Assembly (NCBI RefSeq): GCF_029839275.1
Contig: NZ_JAOCAH010000001.1
Coordinates: forward strand, 1-64,000
Source of the DNA: Pseudomonas sp. GD03944
GTDB lineage: Bacteria > Pseudomonadota > Gammaproteobacteria > Pseudomonadales > Pseudomonadaceae
Length of the DNA stretch: 64,000 nucleotides
Direction of reading: 5' to 3'
This document shows positions 25,034 to 35,342 of the stretch, in pieces. Position numbers and translations under genes: made by a program. The notes below the pieces were generated by a model, which was not told where the DNA came from, did no database searches, and saw nothing but the letters and a program-made list of their open reading frames with translations. Position 1 is the first letter of the stretch, and the number at the start of each line of letters is the position of its first letter.

Positions 25034-25214
25034 GACAGAACGCACAGAAGTGAGGAAAATTCCTACACAACTCTCGGCGTAGTCCTAAGTGAAATCAAGC
25101 CCGAAGGCATGCATTAAGAATCGCACACGCTAGCCGCACAAGGCTTGACCCAGCAATTGCTTGCCACTGATATGCCATTACGCTTTACCAGATGCCCCTA
25201 CCCCGCTAGTGTTG

Positions 25215-25234
25215 CGTGACCGCAGTCACGTTTT
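25215..25234 (+). terminator. Weak hairpin in the divergent gap
   Basis: CGTGAC-CGCA-GTCACG followed by TTTT lies between the divergent DUF3883 and helicase genes, about 100 bp before the helicase ATG. It may be an attenuator or an operator palindrome rather than a true terminator. Otherwise the 25034-25336 gap shows only AT-rich promoter-like sequence. Confidence 0.35.
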
Positions 25235-25336
25235 AACGCATGACTCCAGGGATGGTTTTCAGTAGGCGCACTCCTAGCCCCCCTTCCCTCCTGTCCTGAT
25301 CGACATGCCTGCATCTGCCTTTAACGTTTCTGATGG

Positions 25337-28300
25337 ATGAACGATATGACGGAGCAATCTCCAACCAGTCAATCTCTGACGGCGAATGAGCGGAAGCTCG
25401 TACAGGATTGGGTATTGGAGCTGGTACCAGGAGACGGTACGGCGGTAGGAAACAAGACTCTCAAACAGCGCCTTGAACAGAAGGCAGAGTTGCACGATTT
25501 CGCCGTTAGCGACGAAGACTATTGGTCGATTAGAGAGGAGTTGATTACACAAGGCCGACTTCAGAAAGGCAGCGGCCGTGGCGGTTCAGTATTCCGCTTC
25601 GATAACACATGGGGCTCCAGTTCACAGCTGGCGAGCGTTGATGAGCAATCCCGCTGGGAAGACCTTGATGACCTTGCGACTGACAGCCCAGAAAGCCTGG
25701 AAAAACTGCGCAGCCGCCTTCTCGACCTCAGTGCAAGAAACAGGCTTCTGAATTTCTCGCATGCTCGCTCCAAGCGTTTTGCTCGAATTATCGATGAACT
25801 TCCTGATCATTTATTTGAAACGTTGACAGCCGACCAGCCGATGCGTTTCGCGCCGGTCCCTGAGCCGACAGAACGCCAACTCATCGACCACGGCTACCTT
25901 AAATACGATGAAAAAACCGGCAGTGTCAGTGAGGTCAAGAAACCTCCTACCGCTGAAATCTGGGCGCAGGTCCTTGGTATGCAGACGAGCTACGAGCTGC
26001 CTACCGGGTCGGAGACTCCCGGCGATAAGCATGCCGATGACGCAATTCAAACTCTGTATTACCCCGCCGAGCTAGAGTCACGTTTGCAAACGCTGTACGC
26101 GCAATCACGACTTTCACTCGACGAAACCGGCGCGAATATTCTCTACCTGGCATTCGGATTCCTTGAATGGGACGAGTCGGTAGTTGGAAAGAACAGCTCG
26201 CGCCTCGCCCCTCTCATGTTGCTACCCGTCCGCCTGGAGAAAGGGAAGCTCAATCCCAGAACAGCAACCTTCGACTACGAGGTTCTATATACCGGCGAAG
26301 ACATCCTTACCAATCTGTCACTCCGGGAAAAATTACGCCGCGATTTTGGCATTGCACTACCTCGCATTACCGAAGATCTCCTGCCAGAAGAATACTTCGC
26401 TCGCGTACGGGAGACCGTTCTCGAAGTAAAACCGGACTGGGAGCTTCACCGCTTCGCCTCGTTGGGATTGTTCGAATTTGGCAAGCTGATGATGTACCTG
26501 GATCTTGAGCCAGGCAAAAACCAAGTTCTACTCCAAAGCAGCCTCGTACAGAGGCTGATTGGCCTAGCCGATAGCGAACGCCCCGATTCTGCTATCAACG
26601 GCTTCAGCGACGAGCACGCCATCGACGACCTTCAGGACGTACACCTGAACTACCCGCTGATTGATGACGCAGACAGCTCACAACACAGTGCATTGGTCGA
26701 TGTAATCCGTGGCGAAGACCTGGTGATCGAGGGGCCACCCGGCACAGGTAAGTCACAGACCATTACCAATATGATCTCCGCAGCCATGGCACAGGGCAAA
26801 AAAGTGCTATTTGTTGCGGAAAAACGTGCTGCGTTGGAGGTTGTTAAAAACCGACTCACACGCGCCGGTCTGGGAGAGTTCTGCCTGGAGCTACACAGCC
26901 ATAAAAGCCAAAAGAGCGCGGTGGCCGCCAGCATTGGACTACGTATAAGCAGTCGTGGAAGCTACCGTCAGCCTAGTCAGCTGAACGACTTGATCAGCAA
27001 TTATGAGAGGCTGAAGCAGCAGCTGAATGAACACGTCCGGCAACTGCATACCCTCCATACTGATACCGGACTGACTGCTCACCAAACCCTAATGCAAGCC
27101 ACACGTTTGCGCGAGAGTCTGGCCATCCGCCCTGCTGACTTCCATCCCGCTAGCGCCACAAAGCTGGATAAGAATCAGGTTCAGGAACAGGCTGGTTACT
27201 TTGCCCACATCTACAAAAAAACGGCTGAGGAATCAGGCCAGATCGGCCAACTTGAAACTCACCCATGGTTTGGCTGCACCAGAACACAGGTAAACGGGCT
27301 AGAACGGTCAGAAATCCTGCTCCAGCTTAAACACGCCATAACCGTACTTGATGAGCTGAGCAGCGTGCGTGTTAAGGCTTCAGCCAACCTCAAAGCAACT
27401 GAAGCCGCTACGTTCTCTCCCAAAGCCATGCAGCAATTGGCGAACGCCCTGACCGCAATGCCCATGCCAAAAGGTGATGAGGACTGGGATCTGATCAGCC
27501 GGCTTGACGCATCCAGTAGTGAGGCACTTCAAACCTGGCTAGAGGGTATGGACCAGCTGCTACAGCAGCAAGTCACTCTTAACCAAGCTTTGAACTCTAG
27601 CGTCCTCGGCTCTCCTGGTGCCCTTGAAACGATCAAGAAATCTTGCGCGCAAATACGGCAACACAATGACAGTAACGGCCTGAAACTGGATGACCTTCTG
27701 GAGCTGATCCAGGAGGCCCAAGAACTCATTGATGAAGCCCCTAGAGCTCAGCTACTGATTCAAACCATCACAAAAACATCAGCGGCCCAGTCGCTCAGAA
27801 CCGATAAACAGGGCATCGAGCAACTGCACCTGCTACTTGAGCTGGTGATGCAAATGCCTATCGCCCTTGCTGAGTGGCGCCACAAACGATTCGAAGACGC
27901 TTCTCTGGATAGAGTACTTCCCGAGCTAAGTGAACTTCTAACTGACATCAAACGGCTCGAAACACAATCCGCCAGCGTCTTCACCATCGACCGCCTGCCA
28001 AGCCACACACGCCTTGAAGACCTGCAACGTGTGCTCGCTGACAGCTCGTTATTCCGCTGGTTCAAGAGTGGCTGGCGAGCTGCCAAGACCGAAGTCCTTG
28101 CCATGGTACGGCCTGGCATCAAATTGAAGATGGCTCTTCAAGCACTGCCAGAAGGCATAGCCTACAGACGTCAGCATAACCACCTGGCAACCGAATCTAC
28201 CTTTCGCGAGGTGCTCGGCGAGCACTTTAAAGATGAAGGGACTAAAACAGCTGAGCTAATTGCTCTGCGTAACTGGTATAGAACGCTGCGTGACAAGTGC

Positions 28301-31075
28301 GGGCGCGGCTTTGGGGGCAATGTCTGGATTGCCGAGTATCTACTTAAAGAAAGCCCGCAGGTGCTGGAACACTTGTTAGCCGAAGCCGGCGAACTGAAAG
28401 AGTACCTTTACGATGTACTCTCCCATCGCCGTGAATTGGAAGAGGCTATTCCCTTGGACGGTCACCCGCTCAAGTCAGAAGACTTGCTGGCCCCCAAAGG
28501 TCTCTATATCCGGCTCATCAGGGAGCTCGGTGGCGCTCTCAACGCACTTCTGCCTTTGATTAACGAGCCAGCGCCAACCACCGGCCGCATACTGGCCCTC
28601 GCACAAGCAGTTGAAAACTGGCAGGAGCGCGCTGCGGCCCTGCAGAACAATGCTGAACTGATTGCATGCTTGAACGGTGAAGAGCTGCCCCGCTTCGACA
28701 ACCTAGCAGAAGCACGTGGCCGTCTGATCGCCTGGCGTCATACCGTATCTTTTGTTCGCCCGATTATGGCCCTGTCGATACGCCACCTGCTGGTGCCTCA
28801 GCTAGCGGCCTGCAGCACTAAACAGGCCGAACTGTTGGTTGGCGACTGGAATACGTTAGGTCATCAGCTAGCAGGAGCCCTGCAGACTTGGGAGCAAGCC
28901 TTAGCAGGTTTTATCGGCAAAGCCGAAGTAGAACCGGCACGCTGGTGGAAGCGCGTCAATCAGGACGATCTCACAGCTCTCAAACAGCGCCTGCAATGGG
29001 CAGCGCAAAATGAAGAGCTGCTTGAGCACTGGCTGGAATATCGCCGCCTGCGTAAGCGACTTGCTGACCTGGGTTTTGAGGCCGTGATCTTCGCAGTCGA
29101 AAACCAAACCCTTCCGGCAGAAAAGGCTCAAGATGCCTGCCTACTGGGCTTGATGGATATCTGGGCCAAACAGATACTCGAAAGTAATCCGGCGCTGGGC
29201 CAGTTCTCCGGAAAGGATCAGGAGGCCATCCGCGCCCGCTTTGCCGATATAGATAGCCACCTTACCCGACTTCAACGCGAACAGTTGGCTGCGAAAATTG
29301 ATCAACACAAGGTCCCCGAGGGCAACAACTCCGGCAGAGTGAAAGACCGTACTCAGCTCGCCCTCCTCAAGCACGAGGCTGGTAAGAAGACGCGTCACGA
29401 ATCCATTCGCTCACTCATGTTACGTGCTCCGGAAGCCTTACAAGGGTTGAAACCCTGCTTCATGATGTCGCCCATGGCGGTCGCTCAATATTTGCCCGCT
29501 GGCAAGGTGCACTTCGATATCGTCGTCATGGACGAAGCCTCACAGATGCGCCCGGAGGAAGCCCTAGGTGCGATCTCTCGCGGTAGCCAATTGGTTGTCG
29601 TCGGCGATCCCAAGCAGCTGCCACCCACCAGTTTCTTTTCCCGCCAAGGCGGTGATGACAACGAGGAGAGTGACGAAACCTCGCTGGCCCAAGATTCGGA
29701 AAGCATCCTGGAAGCGGCCATGCCACTGTTCAAGCTACGGCGGCTGCGCTGGCACTATCGCTCACGTCACGAGAGCCTGATTGCCTTTTCCAACAAAGCC
29801 TTCTACGACAGTAACCTAGTGGTCTACCCATCACCTCACCGTGAATCGAACGAATTCGGCGTAAAATTCGTGAAAGTGGCGCGCGGGCGCTTCGTCGATC
29901 AACGCAATATTGAAGAAGCAGAGATCGTAGCCAAAGCCATCGAACACCATTTGCTGCACCGCCCGGAAGAATCGCTCGGCGTCGTTGCCATGAACGTTAA
30001 GCAAGCCGAACAAATCGACCGCGCGCTAGAGCAACTCGCCAAACAGAATCTCGCTCTTCAGGAAGCCTTCAGCCGCAACGAAGAAAGCGACGAGCCGCTG
30101 TTCATCAAGAACCTGGAAAACGTTCAGGGGGACGAGCGAGACGTTATCTATATCTCCACCACCTACGGCCCGATGGAGGCCGGAGGCAGCGTGCCTCAGC
30201 GCTTTGGCCCCATCAACGGAGTGGATGGCTGGCGCCGTCTCAATGTGCTTTATACCCGCTCCAAAAAGCGCATGCAGGTATTCGCTTCCTTCACCGCCAG
30301 CGACGTGGTTGTGACCGGCCCCCCCAGTCGTGGCGTACTGGCCCTCCGCGACTTTTTACAGTTCGCCGAATCCGGACATATGCCGCAGATCCGCGAGACT
30401 GGCAGAGCATCCGATAGCGACTTCGAGGTTGCCGTCATCGAAGCCCTGGAGCGCCACGGTTATCGGTGCGAGCCGCAAGTAGGCGTTGCCGGCTTCTTTA
30501 TTGACCTCGCAGTACGCGACCCGGGTCAACCTGGCCGTTACTTGATGGGTATCGAATGTGATGGTGCTGCATACCACTCGGCCAAGTCAGCCCGCGACCG
30601 CGATCGCTTGCGACAGAGCGTACTGGAGCAGCTCGGCTGGCGCATTCGCCGCATCTGGTCAGTGGATTGGTTCCGCAATGCCAAACTTCAGCTCGAGCCA
30701 ATTCTTCAAGAACTTGCCGCACTGCGTACCGAACCGGTTATCGATCCAGAGCCTGAACAGGCCGAAGAGCAAGTAATCCAGCAAGTCGCCGAAGAGCAGT
30801 GCCAGCAGGCGGAACGTATTTCACAAGAAGGCGGGGCCAGCGTGCGCGAGAAGCTGGTCTATTTGGACCAGCAAATCATCCGCCCCGCGCTTCCCGATAC
30901 CCCAGACAACCGCCGCTTGCTGCGCCCTGCAATGCTTGAGGCCTTACTTGAATACATGCCTGTAGACCGCAACGAATTTCAACAGCTAATTCCCGGCTAC
31001 CTTCGCTCTAGCACTGACCCACAAGAGGGCAGATACATCGATGACGCACTACTGATCATTGGCGAAGCGAGATGA
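25337..31075 (+). CDS. DUF4011 superfamily-1 helicase with C-terminal Vsr-like nuclease
   Basis: 1912 aa. A winged-helix-like N-terminus (about 15-85) is followed by DUF4011 (from about 115: LRSRLLDLSARNRLLNF) and a split SF1 helicase. Walker A is GPPGTGKS at 466-473; Walker B is DEAS at about 1399-1402, followed by VVGDPKQLPPTSFF; the motif VQGDERDVIYIS is near 1600. Between them lies a long helical insertion. A REase_MTES_1575/Vsr-type nuclease domain (about 1690-1790) has SDFEVAVIEAL and GIECDGAAYHS; a DUF3320-like tail follows. From memory, this DUF4011-helicase-Vsr architecture has been reported as a single-gene antiphage system. It opens the defence island. Confidence 0.88.
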   Translation: MNDMTEQSPTSQSLTANERKLVQDWVLELVPGDGTAVGNKTLKQRLEQKAELHDFAVSDEDYWSIREELITQGRLQKGSGRGGSVFRFDNTWGSSSQLASVDEQSRWEDLDDLATDSPESLEKLRSRLLDLSARNRLLNFSHARSKRFARIIDELPDHLFETLTADQPMRFAPVPEPTERQLIDHGYLKYDEKTGSVSEVKKPPTAEIWAQVLGMQTSYELPTGSETPGDKHADDAIQTLYYPAELESRLQTLYAQSRLSLDETGANILYLAFGFLEWDESVVGKNSSRLAPLMLLPVRLEKGKLNPRTATFDYEVLYTGEDILTNLSLREKLRRDFGIALPRITEDLLPEEYFARVRETVLEVKPDWELHRFASLGLFEFGKLMMYLDLEPGKNQVLLQSSLVQRLIGLADSERPDSAINGFSDEHAIDDLQDVHLNYPLIDDADSSQHSALVDVIRGEDLVIEGPPGTGKSQTITNMISAAMAQGKKVLFVAEKRAALEVVKNRLTRAGLGEFCLELHSHKSQKSAVAASIGLRISSRGSYRQPSQLNDLISNYERLKQQLNEHVRQLHTLHTDTGLTAHQTLMQATRLRESLAIRPADFHPASATKLDKNQVQEQAGYFAHIYKKTAEESGQIGQLETHPWFGCTRTQVNGLERSEILLQLKHAITVLDELSSVRVKASANLKATEAATFSPKAMQQLANALTAMPMPKGDEDWDLISRLDASSSEALQTWLEGMDQLLQQQVTLNQALNSSVLGSPGALETIKKSCAQIRQHNDSNGLKLDDLLELIQEAQELIDEAPRAQLLIQTITKTSAAQSLRTDKQGIEQLHLLLELVMQMPIALAEWRHKRFEDASLDRVLPELSELLTDIKRLETQSASVFTIDRLPSHTRLEDLQRVLADSSLFRWFKSGWRAAKTEVLAMVRPGIKLKMALQALPEGIAYRRQHNHLATESTFREVLGEHFKDEGTKTAELIALRNWYRTLRDKCGRGFGGNVWIAEYLLKESPQVLEHLLAEAGELKEYLYDVLSHRRELEEAIPLDGHPLKSEDLLAPKGLYIRLIRELGGALNALLPLINEPAPTTGRILALAQAVENWQERAAALQNNAELIACLNGEELPRFDNLAEARGRLIAWRHTVSFVRPIMALSIRHLLVPQLAACSTKQAELLVGDWNTLGHQLAGALQTWEQALAGFIGKAEVEPARWWKRVNQDDLTALKQRLQWAAQNEELLEHWLEYRRLRKRLADLGFEAVIFAVENQTLPAEKAQDACLLGLMDIWAKQILESNPALGQFSGKDQEAIRARFADIDSHLTRLQREQLAAKIDQHKVPEGNNSGRVKDRTQLALLKHEAGKKTRHESIRSLMLRAPEALQGLKPCFMMSPMAVAQYLPAGKVHFDIVVMDEASQMRPEEALGAISRGSQLVVVGDPKQLPPTSFFSRQGGDDNEESDETSLAQDSESILEAAMPLFKLRRLRWHYRSRHESLIAFSNKAFYDSNLVVYPSPHRESNEFGVKFVKVARGRFVDQRNIEEAEIVAKAIEHHLLHRPEESLGVVAMNVKQAEQIDRALEQLAKQNLALQEAFSRNEESDEPLFIKNLENVQGDERDVIYISTTYGPMEAGGSVPQRFGPINGVDGWRRLNVLYTRSKKRMQVFASFTASDVVVTGPPSRGVLALRDFLQFAESGHMPQIRETGRASDSDFEVAVIEALERHGYRCEPQVGVAGFFIDLAVRDPGQPGRYLMGIECDGAAYHSAKSARDRDRLRQSVLEQLGWRIRRIWSVDWFRNAKLQLEPILQELAALRTEPVIDPEPEQAEEQVIQQVAEEQCQQAERISQEGGASVREKLVYLDQQIIRPALPDTPDNRRLLRPAMLEALLEYMPVDRNEFQQLIPGYLRSSTDPQEGRYIDDALLIIGEAR

Positions 31076-31135
31076 CGTTGATGAGATTCTTTACTAATAA
31101 AAAGTACCATCTATAACGACGCTCGCTAGATTGGC

Positions 31136-31167
31136 TTTCGCCGCCGCGACCTTTCACGTCGGCGAAA
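31136..31167. terminator. Hairpin between convergent helicase and mrr genes
   Basis: TTTCGCCG (31136-31143) pairs with CGGCGAAA (31160-31167) across a 16-base loop; A/T runs on both outer sides suit bidirectional termination. The 31076-31193 gap has nothing else. Confidence 0.5.
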
Positions 31168-31193
31168 ATCTACGAGATACTTTTGAATGAAAA

Positions 31194-32102
31194 CTACTCT
31201 TCAGCAAAATAATCGCTGTCGATCTGCTTCACCTCATACACCTGTTTAACGCTGACACCCAAATTGTACTCGACCATCAAACGAGCTAACTCAGCGCCAT
31301 CAATGAGTACCACTTTGATATCCAGGCTCAGCGCTGCATCACGGGCACCTGGAGAAAAATCCGAAGTGGTAATGAACACGCCTTTGCGTGCACGCTGACG
31401 AGTCAGCGCACCGATAAATTTATCGATTTCGGGGCGATGTACTGTCGTGCTCCAGCGCTTGGCCTGTAGATAGATCACATCGAGGCCAAGCTTGTCCTCC
31501 TTGATGATGCCGTCGATACCACCATCATTTGTTGCCTGAGTAGCTTTACCCGCCTCCTTGCGTGAACCGCCATAGCCCATGGCCAACATCAGGTCGACCA
31601 CCAATTGTTCAAAGAAGCTTGGTGTTCCCGCTTTGACTTGCGCCAAAAGATCGTCAGCAAGGGTTCGTACTAAAGCCTGATGAGCCTCGGCAAGCAGTTC
31701 GTCTGGCGTTGCGTCGGTGGTGTCGCGCGTACGCAGAGCTGGAGCCTCAACAACCTGTGATTTAGCCGTATGGAACTCTACGAATTCGGGGAATTGCTTC
31801 AACCAGGTCACTGTTATACGTTCCGGACCATTTGCCAGCGCATCCCTACCTCGCGGCGTAATCTGCGTCATGCCTTTGGCCGGAATAGATAACAGCCCAG
31901 CCTTGTGCAAATAGGTTCTAGCCCAACCCACTCGGTTGTTGATGAACGTCTGGCCAGACGGTACGCGCTCTTTAAGCTCCGCCTCCGTAAGAGAAAACTC
32001 TCTGGCAATACGCGCTCGCAGCTCGCTTAACGGTAACGCCGCTCCGTCTTGCACGATAGTCAGTAACGGACGCATAACACTTTGAAAATCAGGGATCGAC
32101 AT
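31194..32102 (-). CDS. mrr: Mrr-type restriction endonuclease
   Basis: 302 aa. An N-terminal Mrr_N winged-helix domain (about residues 5-95) is followed by an Mrr-catalytic domain (about 155-270) with Glu165, Asp197 (GGIDGII) and the QAK motif 213-215 (YLQAKRW), the PD-(D/E)xK variant used by E. coli Mrr. It should be a type IV enzyme cutting methylated DNA. It is the gene immediately downstream of hsdR on the same strand (51-bp gap). Combining a type IV and a type I system requires that the host methylation pattern is not an Mrr target. Confidence 0.92.
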   Translation of the reverse strand: MSIPDFQSVMRPLLTIVQDGAALPLSELRARIAREFSLTEAELKERVPSGQTFINNRVGWARTYLHKAGLLSIPAKGMTQITPRGRDALANGPERITVTWLKQFPEFVEFHTAKSQVVEAPALRTRDTTDATPDELLAEAHQALVRTLADDLLAQVKAGTPSFFEQLVVDLMLAMGYGGSRKEAGKATQATNDGGIDGIIKEDKLGLDVIYLQAKRWSTTVHRPEIDKFIGALTRQRARKGVFITTSDFSPGARDAALSLDIKVVLIDGAELARLMVEYNLGVSVKQVYEVKQIDSDYFAEE

Positions 32103-32153
32103 CCTGCGCTCCTAATACAATTCCGATTGCTAAACGGCATTTCCATTAGCTGG

Positions 32154-35100
32154 TCATAGGCCTACATCAAAACCATCTGCAGATTTCAATATTTTCAAGA
32201 TCATCAACGCGAACGCTCGGCTCTTGGTTTCGTTGTCCAGCACTTCCAGCGAGAGCTTCTCGTGGTCAGTCATGGCATCCAACACGGTGTCCAGCACGCG
32301 TTTGGGAAACAGGCCGTGCATCACCTGCTCCACCGAGTGGTTGTTGACCTGCGCCATCACGTCGTCTTGCCGACTGATGCGCTGGGCGATGCCGGTGAGG
32401 AACTGCAGCTGGTCGTCATCGTTCACCTCGGCACCGAAGATATCGTTGAGCGCCTTGATGATTTCCGACAGGCGCTTCTTCTCCGGGTCATGCGGCTTAC
32501 CGCTGCCCACGTCGCTGCCAGGTTTTAGCTGGTATTCGCCTTCTTCCTCGCTCAGGCGTAACTGGTACTCGGCGCGCTTGCTCAGGCGGTAGTGGCTCAG
32601 TTGCAGCTCGCCCACGTCCACGTCGTCTTGTTGCAGGCGGTCCACGCGCAGCAGTGGATGCAGGTGCTTGGCGTATACGCACAGCTGCTCCAGTTCGCGG
32701 TCCTCATAGGGCACGATCTGCGAGAGGAACTCGTACAGGCGCACAAAGCTCTGCAGGTTCTTACGGAACAGGTCGAGCTGGTCCACCTGCTCGCCGGCCT
32801 CTTTCAGCGCGTGCTCGGCCTTTTTCAGGCCTGCACTGTCGCCATTGGCTTCGGCTGTGCGCTTGTAATCCAGCGCATGCTGGCGCGACTCCAAGGAGAA
32901 GGCATAGCGCTTGGCAAAGCGCTCCTTGGCCGGCGTGCAGTAGTAGCTGAGCTTGCTGGCGGCCGCCTTGGGGTCGAAGAAGGCCACAGCAAAGGCCTCG
33001 ACCTCCTGCCAGTGATAGATGCCCTCGGCATCCAGCTTCTTCTGCAGGTCATAGATGATCTGCGGGTCGGTCACATCGGTCAGCTCGGCCTTGGTGTAGT
33101 ACGGCAAGAAGGCGTCGAGAATGTCCTGCGGCTCGTTGAAAAAGTCGAGAATGAAGGTTTGCTTACTGTCACCGAAGGTACGGTTCAGCCGCGACAGAGT
33201 CTGCACGCAGTCCACGCCTTGCAGTTTCTTGTCCACGTACATAGCGCACAGCTTGGGCTGATCGAAGCCGGTCTGGTACTTGTTGGCCGCGATCATCACG
33301 TTGAAGTCTTGGGTGTCGAACGCCTTAGCCAGGTCGCGGCCATTTAGGCCGGCGTTGAGCAGGCTGCTGTTTTCCGTCACCTCTTCCGGGATCACCTCAT
33401 CCGCCAACACGCTGCCGGAGAAGGCCACCAGCGGGTGCACATCGCGGTAACCCATCTGCTGCACATAAGCCTTCACTGCCAGTTGGTAACGCACTGCCTC
33501 CTGACGGCTGCTGGCGACGACCATGGCTTTGGCCTGGCCACCCAACAGACCACGGATATTGGCGCGGAAATGCTCGACGATGATTTCGACTTTTTTGTCG
33601 ATGTTGTAAGGGTGCAGCCGCACCCAGCGGGCCAGCTTGATGCGCGCCTTTTTGCTGTCCACCTCGTCGTCTTCGCCATCCGGGTGGGCGATCTTCCAGG
33701 CGGTGCTGTAGGTGGTGTAGTTGCGCAGCACGTCGAGGATGAAACCCTCCTCGATGGCCTGCCGCATGGAATACAGGTGGAACGCCTCGGGCTTGTTGCT
33801 GGAACTGGGCGGCAACGTGGAGTCGGCCGGACGGCCGAACAGCTCCAGGGTCTTGGCCTTAGGCGTGGCGGTAAAGGCGTAGTAGCTGATGCGTTCATTC
33901 GGCTGGCGCGCCTGCACGGCAGCGTCCAGCAACTCTTCGGCGCTGACTTCTTCCCCTTCCAGCACATCACTGCCGAGTATCTGTTTCAGCTTGCTGGCGG
34001 ATGACCCGGTTTGCGAGGAATGCGCCTCGTCGGCGATCACCGCATAGCGCCCCGATGCCAGCTTGGGGTACTTGTCCAGAGCATCGAACAGCGCCGGGAA
34101 GGTCTGGATGGTGACGATGATGATGCGCGTCTGCTCAGCCAGCGCCTCGGCCAACTGCTCGGATTTGCTCTGGTTGCCGACATCCCGGCTGATCGGTTTG
34201 ACCACGCCCTGGGCGTGCTCGAACTGGTAGATGGTGTTCTGCAGCTGGCTATCCAGCACCGTGCGGTCGGTGACCACAATCACCGAGTTGAACAGGCGCT
34301 GGCCAGCATCGTCATACAGCGAGGCCAGTTGATGGGCGGTCCAGGCGATGGAGTTGGACTTGCCCGAGCCGGCGCTGTGCTGGATCAAGTAGCGCTTGCC
34401 CGGCCCTTCGGCACGGGTGGTGTTGATCAGCTGGTTGACCACTTCCCACTGGTGGTAACGCGGGAAGATCATCGTCTCCTTGGTCACCGGCGTGCCGTCG
34501 AAACCCTCCTTGGTTTCCTTGTCCAAATGCAGAAAGCGCCCAAGCACCTTGAGCCAGGCGTCAGGCTGTAACAGCTGTTGCCAGAGGTAGCTGGTGGCGT
34601 ATTGGCTGTCATCTTCAGGCATTGGGTTGCCGGCACCGCCTTCCGCACTGCCGAGGTTGAACGGCAGGAAGAAAGTGTCTTTACCGGCCAGCTTGGTGGT
34701 CATCGCCACTTCGTTCTGGCCCACGGCAAAGTGCACCAGCGCGCCGCGCTTGAAGGTCAGCAGCGGCTCGGGTTTGCGTGTGAGCGGGTCTTTTACCGGG
34801 CGGTCTTGGCGGTATTGACGCTTGGCGTTTTCCACCGACTGCTTGAACTCGCTTTTCAGCTCCAGCGTGGCGGTGGGGATGCCGTTGACGAACAGCACCA
34901 AATCCAGCCGTGGGTTATAGCTCTGCCCGCCGCTGCCCGCCTCACGCGCATGCGGCGAATAGGACACCTCCGGCACCACGCGCAGGCGGTTGCACTGGTA
35001 GCGCTTGAGCGTGTCCGGGTTCATGCCGTGGTCGGGCTGGAAGCTGCACAGCTCCACCTTGACTGCCGGCAGCTTGAAGCCGTGGCGCAGCACATCCAGG

Positions 35101-35342
35101 GTGCCACTCTGCTCCAGCTCGCGTACCAGCTTCTGTACCAGCACATCATCCGGATTATTCGGATTGGCCTTGGCGAACTTGTCCCAACGCTCCGGCCAGG
35201 CCTCCTTGAAGTAACCCAGCACATCCTCGGTATACAGCGCCGTGCGCCGGTCATAGCCGCTGGACGGGCCGGTGAGCCAGCCTTGGGCAACCATGGCGGA
35301 GATGATGTCCTGCTGGAACTGGGCTTCCTTGCTGTCCGCCAT
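32154..35342 (-). CDS. hsdR: Type I restriction enzyme, R subunit
   Basis: 1062 aa. An HSDR_N nuclease domain has Asp147 (NPRLDLVLF) and ELK 161-163; the translocase has Walker A GSGKS at 325-329 and DEAH at 438-441, then helicase motifs including TGFDQPKLCAMYVDKKL (about 700). The C-terminal helical region binds the M2S core. The start codon abuts the hsdS stop directly, so the M, S and R genes form one unit. All catalytic motifs are intact. Confidence 0.96.
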   Translation of the reverse strand: MADSKEAQFQQDIISAMVAQGWLTGPSSGYDRRTALYTEDVLGYFKEAWPERWDKFAKANPNNPDDVLVQKLVRELEQSGTLDVLRHGFKLPAVKVELCSFQPDHGMNPDTLKRYQCNRLRVVPEVSYSPHAREAGSGGQSYNPRLDLVLFVNGIPTATLELKSEFKQSVENAKRQYRQDRPVKDPLTRKPEPLLTFKRGALVHFAVGQNEVAMTTKLAGKDTFFLPFNLGSAEGGAGNPMPEDDSQYATSYLWQQLLQPDAWLKVLGRFLHLDKETKEGFDGTPVTKETMIFPRYHQWEVVNQLINTTRAEGPGKRYLIQHSAGSGKSNSIAWTAHQLASLYDDAGQRLFNSVIVVTDRTVLDSQLQNTIYQFEHAQGVVKPISRDVGNQSKSEQLAEALAEQTRIIIVTIQTFPALFDALDKYPKLASGRYAVIADEAHSSQTGSSASKLKQILGSDVLEGEEVSAEELLDAAVQARQPNERISYYAFTATPKAKTLELFGRPADSTLPPSSSNKPEAFHLYSMRQAIEEGFILDVLRNYTTYSTAWKIAHPDGEDDEVDSKKARIKLARWVRLHPYNIDKKVEIIVEHFRANIRGLLGGQAKAMVVASSRQEAVRYQLAVKAYVQQMGYRDVHPLVAFSGSVLADEVIPEEVTENSSLLNAGLNGRDLAKAFDTQDFNVMIAANKYQTGFDQPKLCAMYVDKKLQGVDCVQTLSRLNRTFGDSKQTFILDFFNEPQDILDAFLPYYTKAELTDVTDPQIIYDLQKKLDAEGIYHWQEVEAFAVAFFDPKAAASKLSYYCTPAKERFAKRYAFSLESRQHALDYKRTAEANGDSAGLKKAEHALKEAGEQVDQLDLFRKNLQSFVRLYEFLSQIVPYEDRELEQLCVYAKHLHPLLRVDRLQQDDVDVGELQLSHYRLSKRAEYQLRLSEEEGEYQLKPGSDVGSGKPHDPEKKRLSEIIKALNDIFGAEVNDDDQLQFLTGIAQRISRQDDVMAQVNNHSVEQVMHGLFPKRVLDTVLDAMTDHEKLSLEVLDNETKSRAFALMILKILKSADGFDVGL

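Noticed and set aside
23766..25100. Possible attachment site matching the tRNA-Pro 3' end at the left side of the defence island
   Set aside because: I looked for GTCGGGACGGAGTGATTC-like sequence around 23.6-25.3 kb and found none; no integrase is present.
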